Shown here piece after piece: positions 1 to 13,600 of a stretch of DNA of 64,000 nucleotides. Source of the DNA: Aphidius gifuensis (Eukaryota; Arthropoda; Insecta; Hymenoptera; Braconidae); contig NC_057788.1 in the NCBI RefSeq assembly GCF_014905175.1, positions 26,444,154 to 26,508,153 of the forward strand, read 5' to 3'. A program made the translations under genes and the position numbers. The notes under the pieces are model-generated. The model ran no database searches. It saw nothing but the letters and a program-made list of their open reading frames with translations, and was not told the origin of the DNA. Position 1 is the stretch's first letter. Each line of letters starts with the position of its first letter.

Positions 1-2526
1 TGTCAAACAGCCGAGTCCTTTTCGCGAAAGTGTAAACGGCTTCGTCGTGTGCTATTCATAGTTCACAAGAGGATTTTACTGAGCTCCCTCAACACATACA
101 CACACACACAAAGCTTTAGCTCATTTTTGCTGATTTTTTTTTCCTTACTTTTAGGACGATGAATCCTTCAGCCCGGATATTCAACTTGAAAGACTCGCTC
201 ATATATATAGCACCAAATTGAAACGCTATTATAGCTTCTCCTTCATCTGAGGTGACCTCCCCCTCACTCTTTATTTGATATTTTTTTATCATTTGCCACT
301 TAAAAAAAAAAAAAGGAAACCCTAAATGGATTTACGGTAAATCCGTTATTTCTTAATATATTTTTATGAAAATCTCCCTATTTTTGACATGGACGATTGT
401 CTCGTTATAAAAGAAAGCCAACCATATATTTCCTTTTGTTCATGAGACTGATGCTTTATATATATCTGTATATTTATCGCAGCCACGAGTTTTTTTAAAT
501 TAAAAAATCTGGCTGTGACATTTTTCCATTCGTAAATTGAAGATAAAGAGTGAAAAAAAAATAGCTAACGACTATTTTATGCGGCATGGATTTTTTTTTT
601 CATTGTGTGCACAGAGCGCAGTAAGATTTACGAAATGAAGTGATGTGATCGTTTTTTTTTTTTAACTATATTATTTTTCATTGTCCAGAAAAAATAGCGC
701 AACATTTTATTATTCTACTTTGTGTTGGGTTTATTTAATAAATTTTCAACAATATATTGAGTAAAAAAAAATTACTTTCAAGAGAGAATATGCGTTTATC
801 AGATGTATGCTTAACACGCAATGTATTTTGAATTGTGAAAATTCCCTTTTGAAATATTATTTTGATACAACTATTGCGGAAAAATGATTTTACTCGATCC
901 TTTGTGAATCTGCAAAGTTGCGAAAAATATTGGATTGAATTACCAGAAAAAAAAAAATAAAGTTGGAGGATCTGTCGATAAAAAAAAAAAAGAGCGACCG
1001 CAAGAGAAGAAAAAAAAATCAGAATGGAAGGTCAATCTTGACCAAAGAATAGATTTTGGATTGAGGGAGAAACATCTCCCTTTATCTTTGAGACCGTAAA
1101 TTTTCAAATGCCCAACCCTCTTGTACTTTTATGACACACAAGGGTAAACTACTGTGCAATTATTTTCTCATATCATCGAGCTATAACCAACATCACAGTT
1201 ATTATAGTCACTCCAATTTTACGCATTCATTATTAAAAAAGTATAAAAATAAATAAATAAATAAAATAATTCATACTAAAAAAATTACGTATTTTTATTT
1301 ATGACTATTATTATTAATATAAAAAATTCTCACTTTAAAAGTAAAATTTTCTAAAGTTAGAAAGATCAAAAAAGTTTGTAAAGTGCCTATCTTTTATATA
1401 GCAGATGTTTTTGATATTAATATTCTCTGAATACTAAAAATACATCGTGTTGTTTTAAAAAAAAAAATTCAATGATTAATGAAAAACTTTGTCAGTAAAA
1501 TAAAAAAACAAAAAAAGTATTTTTACGGCTGGATTAATCAGCCATTCAAGTAAAACAATTACCAAACTATATAGCATTAACTGTGAGTATACATGATTTA
1601 AAAATAAAATTTCAATGGATCAAAAGCACCCAACCAAATTACCAGCCATCGTTTCAAACAGGATCAATGAAAGCTCATAAAAATGATCAACAGTATAAGC
1701 ATTATATTAAATAATACAATAACGAAAAATTGTTTGATAAAAATAAATAAAAAAGCACTCAGTAATTTAAGGTTATCAGAGATAAAATTTTTTTAACGGA
1801 CCTATGTACAAATTGAGCGTTTTAAGGCCCACCATCCGTAATCGAAAAGTCACGAGCTCACGTCTCGCTAAAAGTAATTAATTTAATTATCTACTCACGT
1901 AATTTGACAAATAATTGTTCCAATGATTGTAATTAAAATTTACCTGTAACAAAAAACAATTACAAAGAACATTAGTTAAATATGTAAATAAACTTAATTT
2001 AAATTGAAATATTTTATGTGTTTTGTTAAAAAAAAAAAAAAAAGATTTATAAATGTTACATTTGATGGTGGTTTTTTGAATTTAAGTATTTCCATCAGGG
2101 AAAAATCCGGCACGTAACGACCCTGTGTCCAGTTATATTCACAAAATGTATATATCAAAAATTTTATGTCAAATACTAAAAGTTACGAACAGAAATTCGT
2201 TGTATTCATAACTTGATATCCGATAGTAATGATAATAAAAAAAAATGATAATAATAATTCATAGTTGTACAGAAAAATAAAATAAATAAAAGTATTTTCA
2301 ATTTCCTGGTAGGAAATTTACAAAAACATGTTTACATATTTATCGTTCATGTGTACTAGACCAGTGTCACAATGAATGTACAAAAATTTAGCCTAGTTTT
2401 TTTCATGTATTATTTATTTTCCGTTTTTTTTTTTCTACCACATATAGAAATAAAAAAAAATATATATTTGTTTGTGTTTGTATAACATTTGTTTTCTCAT
2501 TTTTTTTTTTTTTTGTTTTTTAATAG
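1..2526. other. AT-rich non-coding stretch with microsatellites
   Basis: This stretch has no long reading frame with protein-like composition. It contains a short CA repeat near 97-110, many A and T homopolymers of 8-15 bases, and scattered ATTTAT-type AT-rich filler. One exon-like block (155-250) is listed separately. It may be intron or intergenic DNA of a gene lying mostly outside the window; the sequence does not decide. Confidence 0.5.
155..250 (+). CDS. candidate terminal exon (unrecognised)
   Basis: A pyrimidine tract followed by TTTTAG (AG at 153-154) opens a frame of 31 codons ending in TGA at 248-250. The frame begins D-D-E-S-F-S-P-D-I-Q and is mixed in composition, unlike the AT-rich surroundings. 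The second candidate exon at 2527 also starts just after an AG with a very similar first eleven bases and begins N-D-D-S-L-F. I do not recognise the protein. It could be an alternative last exon of a plus-strand gene starting outside the window, or a chance opening. Confidence 0.2.
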   Translation, partial: DDESFSPDIQLERLAHIYSTKLKRYYSFSFI

Positions 2527-2622
2527 AACGATGACTCACTTTTTCATGAGCTTTTTAACCCAACTCGGCGTCAGAGATATCCGGATGGGCGGTGGAAAAA
2601 GGACAAGAAGAGTAAAGAACGA
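2527..2622 (+). CDS. candidate internal exon, basic peptide (unrecognised)
   Basis: A very strong acceptor (long T tract, then TTTAATAG, AG at 2525-2526) is followed by a 96-base phase-0 open block and a good donor (GA|GTAAGG, GT at 2623-2624). Translation gives 32 residues, acidic at the start (N-D-D-S) and very basic at the end (W-K-K-D-K-K-S-K-E-R). Read through the donor, the frame stays open to TAA at 2653-2655, so it could also be a last exon. GC content is visibly above the neighbouring DNA. The parent gene is not identified and no partner exon was found with certainty. Confidence 0.35.
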
Positions 2623-2655
2623 GTAAGGTCGTTGTACGCAAGGGTTGGACTTTAA

Positions 2656-5600
2656 TCTATATATACGAAACCCCCTTGTCTCACTTTGCATTGAAAAGAG
2701 TGAGGGGGGGGGCAATAGGGGGTTCTAAATTTTCAAGAGCACATACACTGGCCACAAGGGGTGTGCAGTATTCTACTAACAATCCCCAGGGTCATATGAT
2801 AGTGTATCTTTTTGCTACTGGTAGATGTATACACATAAAAGAGCACAGTATAAAAATCACCCTTCAACAGCCAATCATTGACAATCCTAAACTTTTTTAA
2901 TTTACAACTCTTTGTTATTAAAAATTTCTTTATTTTCTTTATTTAAATATACAAAATTAATTTTAATTATTTGGAATATTGTTATTTGTGAATATAAAAA
3001 ATATATGTTAAAATTAATTATTGTCGTAATGAGATAAAAGTGAATAATTTACATGAATACGATGTATGATTTTATGGGGAACAAACGAAATAGAAATGAG
3101 GGATAATGATTATTATGCAGGTCACGCGACTCGTTATATGCTGTAGGAGGTTTTGGTGATGCTTGTGTGGCATAAGAACCAAGGGTTTTAGAGGGCTAAA
3201 GTTTCATATACAAGTTGTGTATATATGTAACACACAAACAGGCCACTATGTGCATCATCTAGCTGAAGGATGTCGTCCATGTTTTCAAGTATATTCGTCA
3301 TTTATTATTTGAAATTTTGGTCACGTGAATGGGACTAGAATGAAAACAGACTGAGGATGATGTCGTATATATATCTTTTGGTGATATGATTGTAAAAAAA
3401 TTTGTTGCAAAGTGATGGCACATGTTGTAATGTTTATTTTATAATAGAAATTTTTAAAAATGTATATTTTATATTTTAAAATATATATCAAGATGAGATA
3501 TGATTTTTTTTTTTTAAATAAATATAGTCAATGTAAAATTTTAACGGAAAAATAAAAAATAAAAACAATTCCAACCCTCATTGAAACAGAAGTAGTATCG
3601 ATATACTTTTATCCAACATATTCGCCTAGTCGTGAATTGTACATGAAGAACTTGTGGGGTATTTGCAACTTTCAACATCAGTGTACTGGGAGTCGAGTGT
3701 CAGAGGGAGAATAAATTTCATCATATAATGCACAACCGAGTCGCTTTCTCCTCACCCTTGTTTTACATTTTCTTGTATCGTCTTTCCGACAAGAAGAAAT
3801 AACTAAATATATATGTTTATGAGAAAAGAAACGCATTGAGAATTTTTTAAACTACAAAAAAAAATATTATATATATAAAGCAAAATAATTATATGGATGA
3901 ATATATTTTAGCTTCTTATAACTTTATGCTTTGTAGATTATACACATATGTCTAACAAAGAATGTATACTATAATATAAAAAAATTTGCTAATTCAATAA
4001 AAATTTTTCCATAATACCAATAAATTTAAAAGAATTTATGATTGAATAAATTCTTAAATAAAAAAAAAAAAAAAATATATGGCTTTTTGGAAAAATAATC
4101 GCTATTAATATAATATATTACTTTAATTAAATATAATGTTGCAATTGGGTTAGCATTGTGTGGCATTCATGTGGGTTCAGTCGATTTAGTTTACGACGTT
4201 GTTATTACTGAAGTTAACAGGCCAAAACTACTACGACTCGACGAGTGACATTATATATACTACCTTGACTCTGGTAAATAAAAATTACATAGTCAAGAGT
4301 ATATAAAACTGGTGTAAATATATTATTTTTGATATATTAAATTTTATGTAAATTGTATTAATATCCATCTCAAAATGGTTGGCATGTTAATGCAAGTATA
4401 TAATAAAATTTAAAAAAAAGAAAAATAATAAATAAATAAATAATGCATAAATTTAAAATAGTGATGATAAACAGAAAATTATTCTACCGTATGTTTTTGT
4501 TCATCGATGTGGAACTTGAGGCCGTCTAGTATGGTGTTGATAACAATGATGTTATGAACACGTCAATGAAATGATGATACAAAGCATTGACGCAATTTAA
4601 TCGACACACAGTCCACAGCTATCTCATCTCTTTTTTTTTATTTTCTCTTTCTCTCTTTATTTATCATTTCAATTGATGCAGTTATTTTGAAAATGATGAG
4701 ACAAGACCTGGACCCCTTTCAACTATCACTAGCTTGGCTTTATATGAAATACGTTCAGGACCCTAACTATATATGCATTGCGATTGGCTATAACACCACA
4801 TGGTCCATGTTGCTAACAACAAGCTACACCTACATGCCAAATCCTGGACGAAACACATAGGATCTGGCAGATGTCGCCTTGTGTAATTACCCAGGCGTAT
4901 ATGTTGCTGTCGTAATTAGTTCATAATTGAAAGTCCTCTGACAAGGGTTCACCGTTGTAAAATATATATATCGAAGAAAAAACAACAACAAAAAAAATAC
5001 GAGAAAATTGTTTTGATGATAAAAAAAGTGACTTTGATGGGTAATTTGATAAAGCTCGAATTTCAAATCGATCTGATACTCCATGAAAATGTGTTAGTAA
5101 TCATGGAAAAATATATGGTTGAGTGAAAATGCTTGTATGTGATCAGACTGTAGTCTGACCCTACATATCTAGCTAGAAAAATTAATAGTGACAGTTGAAG
5201 AAAAGTATACACAACTTTTGTATGATGTATATTTCTCATATCAGTATATGAATAATATGATGTCAATGAGATGATGAGTAATGGGTATGTTCAAGGGGGA
5301 AGATAACCTAAATATTTTCAACTGATATATAATTCAGAAAAATAAAAAAAAATATTGCATTTAAAATTAAACAAAATTTCTATCTACAATTAAAAAATTT
5401 TCTTTTTCCAATTGGCCAAATGCCATTGAATAATAAAATTTTTAAAAAGCAAAAAAAATTAAAAAACTGTTTATGATGATAAACATCTTAGGCTCTCGAC
5501 AATATCTTCGACACGACGAACATAAATTTTCCAAAAGATCTGTTATCGAATTTGGGATAGACCACCCCGGACGCCACAAGGAGACTATATAAAAAACATA

Positions 5601-8600
5601 GAAACGCCTCTTCTGTGTTGCTTGAGAATGAAGGGTACGAAAATCCCCCAATGAAGAAGGGTAGAAAACCCCTGAGAGACACAAACTTGGATAATATTTT
5701 CACCACGTGCATATCATACTTGCCGATTCAAAAAAAAAAATAGTCAGACGTTGAAAAATAAAAAAAAAAACATAAAGCTATGTATATTTGTTTAAAGATT
5801 GAGTGCAATGATCATTAAGATGAATTCAATCAAGCGTTAACATACTTTGATTATGTTGAAATTTATTACAAGGGGTTGTAGAAATTTGGAAACTATCTGG
5901 GGTGATTTATATATAATTTTCTATTTTTTCTATTACCAAGACGATGAATCTTTTTTCGACAGGTATATTGAACACAACTCTTTTAGTTTTAATCCAATTG
6001 GTCACTAAAATTACTCGTATGTACTTTCATTAAATTTCGTAGACGTTCAAACAAAATCCAATCGACTAAACTGCATTGTCTTATCTAGATTGCTGCCATT
6101 TTACTTAACACAGTATTTTCATTATCTTTATTTGTAAAGTAATTGAAGACTATAATGCCAAAACTTGATAAATCATTGAAATTCACAAGTCAGCAGTTGA
6201 ATATAATTTGTAAATAACACTTTCACTATAAATTTTCTTGTAGAAACTACTATAGAGAATCTTCTATTTGCATTTTAGCGACCGTCCAAGTTCAATCTTC
6301 AATCATAACTAGAATCTCATTGGAAAATAGAGAAGTTGGCTGAATAGCAAGGATTTCGATCAACTTATATTATGGGGTGTGTGTAGGAGAGGGTGACAAA
6401 TAGTCTCTTTCGCTGTTTGTGTTGAATTCATATATATACATGCCCTGCTGAGAAAGACAAGAGATGTTTTTTGGAGGGGTTGATATATGAAGCGAACACA
6501 ACTAACCCCCCAGAGTGATCCTACCAAGTTATGTTTATGAAGCAGCTTAATTAGAATAGGGGGGGATATACAAACTCAGTGTGACACACAAGTCTGCCTT
6601 GATTCATCATCACAACGTTTACGAATTTGATTGTTTTAATGATTTGCTATTAGCTTCTAAAATCATAAATGTATATGTATAGTATCAACTGTTATTGATT
6701 CATTGGTTAATTTAGCTGTCGTAACATATAGCTCATTGATTTACATCAAGAATTTCATTTAATAAAGTGAAAATTATAGTCAACTTGAAGAATTTAAATA
6801 CATTAAATTTTTAATTTTGTATCCACTCAATTCTGTCAGAGATAATTTTTAATCAACGATTCAATTTTTTTTTTCTCGTGACGGTAAAGTGTTGATGACA
6901 CAAAATTGGTAAATGAACCTTAAAATTCTCGAGTTAAGTTTGCAAACTGTGAAAGAATTTTCGGCTTCATTTGTGTATATAATTTTGGAAGTTTAGATTA
7001 TTATGATTGTTAGAGCTTTTCAACATTATGAAGATTGATAACATATTACTGTGGTGAAAATTTGACATGTACAAGTTTTGATAGATCACCGAAATTATCA
7101 ATGAAAGCTCTTAATATTATTCGAATTTTCACGTTTTGCAATACATTGCTAAAAATATACTTTTTAAAATCAAAAGAAAAAAAAATAATAATAATCATTG
7201 TAAGTAGAAAATAATAAAAGCATCTAGACTTGTTAATTTGGATAATATTTTTTGTGTTTTTTCTTCAATATACGCACTGAAATTAAAACATGTTGAATAG
7301 TACTAACTGCTTGTAATTTTGTTTTATTTCTGGATTCGAGAGATGATATACAATAAAATGTAAAATGTCACAATGTCAAAAATTGATGTTACTTCAAGTT
7401 GTACATCGTTATCTATTGCAGATAACATTTGAGTGGAGTTAATTATTGAGAATTTAATTTTAAACAATTTATGAATTACTTTTTGATTAATGTCTTAGAT
7501 AATAAGTTATGAGTTAATTTTAGATACATGTTGTGAAACGATTATTATAAGTTCGAATTACTGCTTAATAAATATTCTAATATATATAATAAAATTTATC
7601 ATGTACACATATAAAAGTTATAGACTTAAATATTTTACTTATCGCTTTGTAAAAATTCTGGTTGTAGCAAATAATACAAAGATTGACATTGAACAAATGA
7701 TTGAATTGTCATGTATTTCAATCATTTCTACATTATCTGTTGAATAGGTAGTTAAGCAATTGTTGGTAATTTATTTCTACAATTTATCAATGAATTTTTC
7801 TATTTATCAATATTTTTGTAACAAAAATGTTGCGAATTATTGTTCTCCGTGAATCTACAATCGAACTTAGCACAAAAAGTCCAACTTTTAAATAAAATTT
7901 ATAATAAAATATAGTAAATTTAAAGTAAATTCTAATCTGCTAAATTTACATTCGTGAATTTAGTCATTTAAAGAAAATTACAATAAAAATGTAATTTTAT
8001 GGCTTAGTGTTGTATATAGTATGGCCAAATTTTACATACTTTATTAAAAATGATCAATATACGAATAATTCTTACAAAATTAACGCAGTTTTACTATTCG
8101 CTTTGTAATTTTTTCTTATACGTTTGTAATTTTTAGTTAAAATTTCTCTCAGTGCGACAATATTGTATCTACTAATTAAAAAACTATCAGAATAATTTTG
8201 ATACGCGCGTCAAAGGCCTTAAGAAAATATTAACATCTATCGTGAGTTTGTGATTGCAGCCCTCGAACAGAGTGTATTCAATATAAAATCTAGTTTGATG
8301 TTGCGTATGTTAAGGGTGGAGAAGGGTATGTAGACGATGAGAAGAATCATGTGGAACGAAAACGCGACACCGTGTGGCAATTTTCTTCGATAACCTGACT
8401 CGGCATCGGGTATCTTTCTTCATCTACTCATTTCACAACATTATATTTCGTTCATCTACTCTCAACCCCTTTTTTTACCCTTCAATCTTTACGACACTTT
8501 ACAAGATGATATTGTCTCATCATCTTCTATGTTTATCCACACCTTAATATCAATTTATTCCTGTCTGAAGAACTTACAAATTGTTATAATGCTGCCTGAC

Positions 8601-10035
8601 GTAAATTTTATTAGTTGAATAATTATAAATTATAATTAATGATAAAATTAATATACATTCGTAGATTAATTATTTTACATTAAGGTTTTTTTTTCTTTAA
8701 ATTGTTGAAAAATAAATTCATATGTAAACTTACTGACCTAATTCTCATAAACCTACTGGCACTCATTAAAGTGATATTAAAAAAAAAATGAAAAATTGTT
8801 CATCATTAGAAACTGTCTCAATTTGTATGTAATATTTTATTTATATATGCTATTAGAGCTTTTGAAAAATACTTTTAAAACTTTTATATTTTATAGTCGT
8901 ATCTTTAATCGTAAAAAAAAAATTCTTGAGTTTTAGTTTCAAGAGATAATCACTGTATTTATTTATTTATATATATATTTCTTTTCATTCGTAATTTTTT
9001 TATTTTTGTTAAAATTACGTGATCCGTAAAAAGCAGCGATTAAGCGATTTATAGAACCACTCTACTGACTTTCGCATCACGTCCCCCACATATAGACATA
9101 TATAGCTTCCAACATTTACACGCTTTGCGGATCGCCGATTCCTAAACGTTACTCTCTACTTTCAGAAACGTTGGGATTTCAGGGCATTTTTATTTTCCAT
9201 TTTTTCCTTCTTTCTCAAGATAAAAAATAATATAAATAAAAGTAAAATAAAATGTCAACTAAAAAAATAAAATCAATTGGAAAAAGAAAAAAAAATATAT
9301 ATATAAAATGGATTTTGAAAATGGAAATGTAAATATTGAAATGAAAATTTTAGATTTCAAGAATGAAACGTAAAATACAAATTTTGATCGGTTAGAATTG
9401 TGATGGTATATATGAAAATTGAATGAGAAAGCTTTTACATTTTCGTGAATTCTGTCATGTGAAAGTTGATGTGACTGTAAACTGAAACCAAGAAGCGTTG
9501 AAATTACAATTTTACAGAGCAAACATGAGGTTTCCCATGTTTTGGAGGCACGTTTGTGTTTCATTAGTTGGGATGTACGAGAAGACATACATGTATGAAA
9601 AGAAGAGAAAGAATAAATAAATAAAAAAATAAAGTGAAAAATAAAAAACACGAATGGGTGAGAGTAGAGACGCACATGAAGTACGTGTCGTAGTAGATGA
9701 TACTTGGTGATGAAAAAAAAAGAGGAGTTGAATGTATGCATATATAGATATACATACGAAGTGAAAAAACGTAGTTTCTAGTTGATGGTAATTGGGAAGA
9801 CTACCTAGACATGAAAAACTACATTGTGCTATGTTAGCTTTTTTTTATTGTCGCCACTGAATATTCATTTGTTTTTTTTTTTTAGTTGAGATAAAATAAA
9901 AAATAGAAATATTTTATATACTGTTTATTAATTTACATTGTGATTTCTCAGTTTATTTTTTTTCAAATTTATTTTTTTAAAGTCTTGATTGGTATTCAAA
10001 AAATGAAAATTATATTTTAAGTATTATTTTAGTTT
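2656..10035. other. gene-free AT-rich stretch with GC-richer islands
   Basis: I see no supportable gene. Short GC-richer islands occur near 2.7-2.9, 3.1-3.3, 3.6-3.8, 5.5-5.7, 8.25-8.5 and 9.05-9.2 kb, separated by AT-rich filler. The longest open frame (minus strand, 9741-9259, 160 codons) is Phe/Ser/His-rich and follows a pyrimidine-rich strand. I treat it as spurious. Confidence 0.5.
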
Positions 10036-10680
10036 TTACAGAGCATGACTGATTTTAGGAACATGTGTTGGATCAATTTTAGAAAAAGCATACAGACTTT
10101 GGGCCAAATTATACGCTACGTTGGCAGCATCATGAAAAGCATTAATCTGGATTTGTAAATATAAAGAGGGTGTCCCGCACTTGCAAACATCGATCGTTTG
10201 AATTCTCCCTACTATTTTCACTTGCAACTGCATTGGGCAAACTCCGAATGACTCATTCGGTCTTTGTTGTGATATTGAAAAATATTTATCCTTCAAACAA
10301 CATATAACTAATATTTTTTTTTTTTTTAAATTACTGATGGTCAGTTTTCAAAGTCAAAAAGTTAAAATAATAAAATTGTAAAAAAGTCAAATTTTTGCTT
10401 ATTTATTACAATAAAAATTTTCATATCTTTCGTAAATAAAATCTATTCATTTCAAAAAATTTACGAGTGTTTTTATAACACAGCAGTTTTAAAATTTTAT
10501 TGTTTGGAATAAATCCAAGTATCACATTGCAATATGCAACGTTAACAAGAGATGAAAAAAAAAAAAGATTGATAAGCTGAAAAACGTGACCTAATGGTCG
10601 ATCTTGTACGTTTGTATATCCAACTCCGGAAGCGACAGTCACGACCTTCAAACATTTCCCTTTTTCCTCATTTGGATCAT
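10036..10680 (-). CDS. possible unrecognised minus-strand coding exons
   Basis: Two adjacent open blocks lie on the minus strand. The first (10,680-10,421) follows TTTTCTTAG (AG at 10,682-10,681) and begins D-D-P-N-E-E-K-G-K-C-L-K, running 86 codons to a stop. The second (10,296-10,036) is 86 codons, contains a C-K-C-G cluster and an Ala/Tyr-rich end, and closes with S-H-A-L and a stop followed by A-rich DNA. GC content is raised in both. They could be two exons of one gene downstream of the minus-strand promoter near 16 kb, but I could not join them with convincing splice sites and I recognise neither. Confidence 0.22.
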
Positions 10681-13600
10681 CTAAGAAAATAACCAAGTCA
10701 TCCCATTTTGTTCTGTTTTTTTTTTTCGTTTATTCTTTACTTAGTATTATTTTATTTTTTGCCAATCAGTTTTTTTTTTCGTACTGGACTTGATCGAACG
10801 GTCGTTATCGTCCGAAGATAACGCCCTTTATCGAATATAATACTAGGTATTTGCCGTAATATATCCCATCTTCAGGCGATATTTACTAACAGTGAATTTC
10901 ACTTTTCCTCTAGGCCAATAACGATGTAATTTGTTTCACGACATGTATCCCTCTCTGTCTCAACAGCTGCCGACATCAACCCTATGTATTTTATATTACA
11001 CATATGTGTTTCCAAAGCACACGAAAAATGACCAATAATTTGAGAGAAAATTGGTAAAATATCAAATATATATATGTACATATTAGAGACAATGAAAATT
11101 CATAAATTCATGAAACTCACTTTATTCAAAAAGTTTTAACGTCAATTTTTATTTAAACCATTTTACTTTTTATGCATTTTAATCCCTCTTTTCTTATTAT
11201 CATTTAATACAATTGCGCAGAACCATTTTATTGCACCTAGTTTTATCCCCCATTTAATTTTTTTTTCGAACAATATATACACGTAAAATTCCTGACCTTT
11301 TCAACGTACACCAGGCAGAAAATTTGTGACCACAAAATAAAATTACGACGAGATCCAACAAAATAAAAATAATAATATATAAAGCATGGAAGAAAAAAAA
11401 AGTTTTTTCTTCAATAAAAAAATTTAAATTTAAAAAAAGAAAATGAAAAATTTACACGTTCAAAAATATATATAAAAAATAAAAGAATTATTTGTCTCGG
11501 AAAAAAATGATGATTTCTCTAATATTTTATGTTTTTGATATAGTGTTGCTATTATTTATTTTTAACACTACAAAATAAAGACAAGAAAAATATAAATAAA
11601 AATAAAATAATCATATATGACCGTGATAGTTGTGAGGTCGTGATGTACCATGGCAGTTTCTATGACTCACGCCTGTGTTAAAATATACATATATTTTTTA
11701 AGTGTGCGTGGCTATAAGAAGGGTGGAAAAATAAAAAAAAAAAAACTGCGTCACAAGCCACAAAGCACACATACACATATATGTATATATATATTATTCA
11801 AGTTCTTGTATATATACTCACAAGTTTTTATACCACCCCGAAATTCACTCACCCTCCCCCGACTCTCCTATTAAGCTCTTGTTTTCGTGCTATACACTTT
11901 GATGGTTCTAAAACACGAGGCAAAATTACGAAGAGCTATTTAACTTTCATTGGTAAAACTCATTCAACTCTTTGACAGTTTTGTATGAATATATATTTTT
12001 TTTTCTTTTTCTTTTTCCATTAATAAATATAAAAATAAAAATAATAATGCAAAGTATAATTCAAGATTTATATTTATAGCACTTTACACCATCTGGTTAA
12101 ATTATATTTGATTATGTACTTTAGAAAATTTAGGATAATTATAATACAGTTTCAGAAAATTAAGTGTTACCACAAATTACTACCAGTAATGTCACATATA
12201 GCATCCCTCTGGTATGTCTGATCGCCATTACAAAAAAAATTATGACCGTGTTAAAGTATTTACTGATCGACAAACACTATTTTAACATTCAAAAATATAT
12301 TATTATACACGCAATTTGAAAAGAAGGGTCGCATGACAAAAAATAAACATCACATTTATAGTGATCATAAAAAACATTTCAAATGGGATTTTTTTTTATC
12401 TATTTCATTTCAAAATTTAAGTATATATACACAATGTCGTTAATGCGAAATAAATAAATAAATGAATGAATAAATAATAAAATAAATATCAAACAATGAA
12501 GTAAGCTTTATGAATTTTTCAAATAGAATGTTTGATGATTATTAAGTAGAACAGTTATCATTATCTTGTTGTCGTAGGCAAGTGTTATACTAATGATGAA
12601 CACATAAGCAAAGATATATATAGTTTACACTAAATTACTGTAGTATTGATTATGATAAGGTTGCACGAAATGTCGGCTAATTGATATGAGCATTAGTCAA
12701 TCTGCGTCATATCACGATTGACAAGTCCATAAATTAGAATAGTTAAATTACGATAAAATAAATTAAAAAAATAATACTAAAAAAAAAAGATATAATAAAA
12801 TAACGATGACAGCTAGGTGTTAATATATAATTAATTAATAATTACTAAAAACTAATAAAAGATATTAGAATTTAATTTTTATGATACTTTATTAACTTTT
12901 TTTTTTATTTGTCGTATTTTTGTGGGGCTTACCAATGTATTGAAAAAAAATAAAAATAGAAAATCAGCTATATGGGATTAGAGCTTGCAAGTAAGCTCAA
13001 GGGGCTACAAGTGACAACGAGAAAAATCTTTTAAAAGTAACAGAAAAGACTGAGAAGAGTTTTGTAGATCAAGGGAAAATAGACCTATTGGGTTTGAGAC
13101 AGATGAAAAATAGGGAATAAGAGGGGAAAGACATTTTTTGCTGCAGGGCGCAAGAAAACAATGAACGGTAGAGAGGATCACGTTAAAGTAGCAGCTAGGG
13201 TTCTGAAAGTCGCTTTTAACAATATAAAAAAAAAAAGCTATAAAATGAAAAATAAATTTAAGATACATCAAATATCATAAAGTAACGTTTAAAAAAAAAT
13301 TTAATGTTAAATGAGAGTAATATCTTTTATAATTTTAATTATCTATTTTTTATTTTTTTTTGTATTTATGAAAAAAAAATAAAATAGAAAAGTAATTTTT
13401 TAATTATGATAATATTAATACTTGATAAATCATGAAATGAATAATTTTAAATATAACACAGTGGTTTTAAATTTTTTAAAAAGCAATTATAATGTCTTTT
13501 ACATTATGCAGTATACGACACAAGTTAGAATCATAAATGCAAAATGGTTTTGGGGTGACAGCACACATACCCGATAGACTCATTCACAAACATAAACTAT

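Noticed and set aside
2676..2900. 74-codon plus-strand frame in a GC-rich patch
   Set aside because: It begins at a non-ATG codon, crosses a G run and shows no domain. The neighbouring block 2527-2622 has better splice support.
5442..5712. Two overlapping minus-strand frames in a GC-rich island
   Set aside because: Both are open over the same bases in different frames, neither has splice sites or domain features, and no homologue is recognised.
8327..8401. Third or fourth copy of the ACGATGA exon-like start
   Set aside because: There is no pyrimidine tract before the AG, and the downstream similarity to the blocks at 155 and 2527 is lost after a few codons.
9259..9741. 160-codon minus-strand open frame
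   Set aside because: It is dominated by Phe, Ser, His and Ile from a pyrimidine-rich strand, with no domain, no promoter and no splice logic. The opening reflects base composition.
12985..13271. 88-codon minus-strand frame at about 13 kb
   Set aside because: The plus strand is purine-rich there, which removes stops on the minus strand. The Phe/Leu/Ser-rich translation looks spurious.
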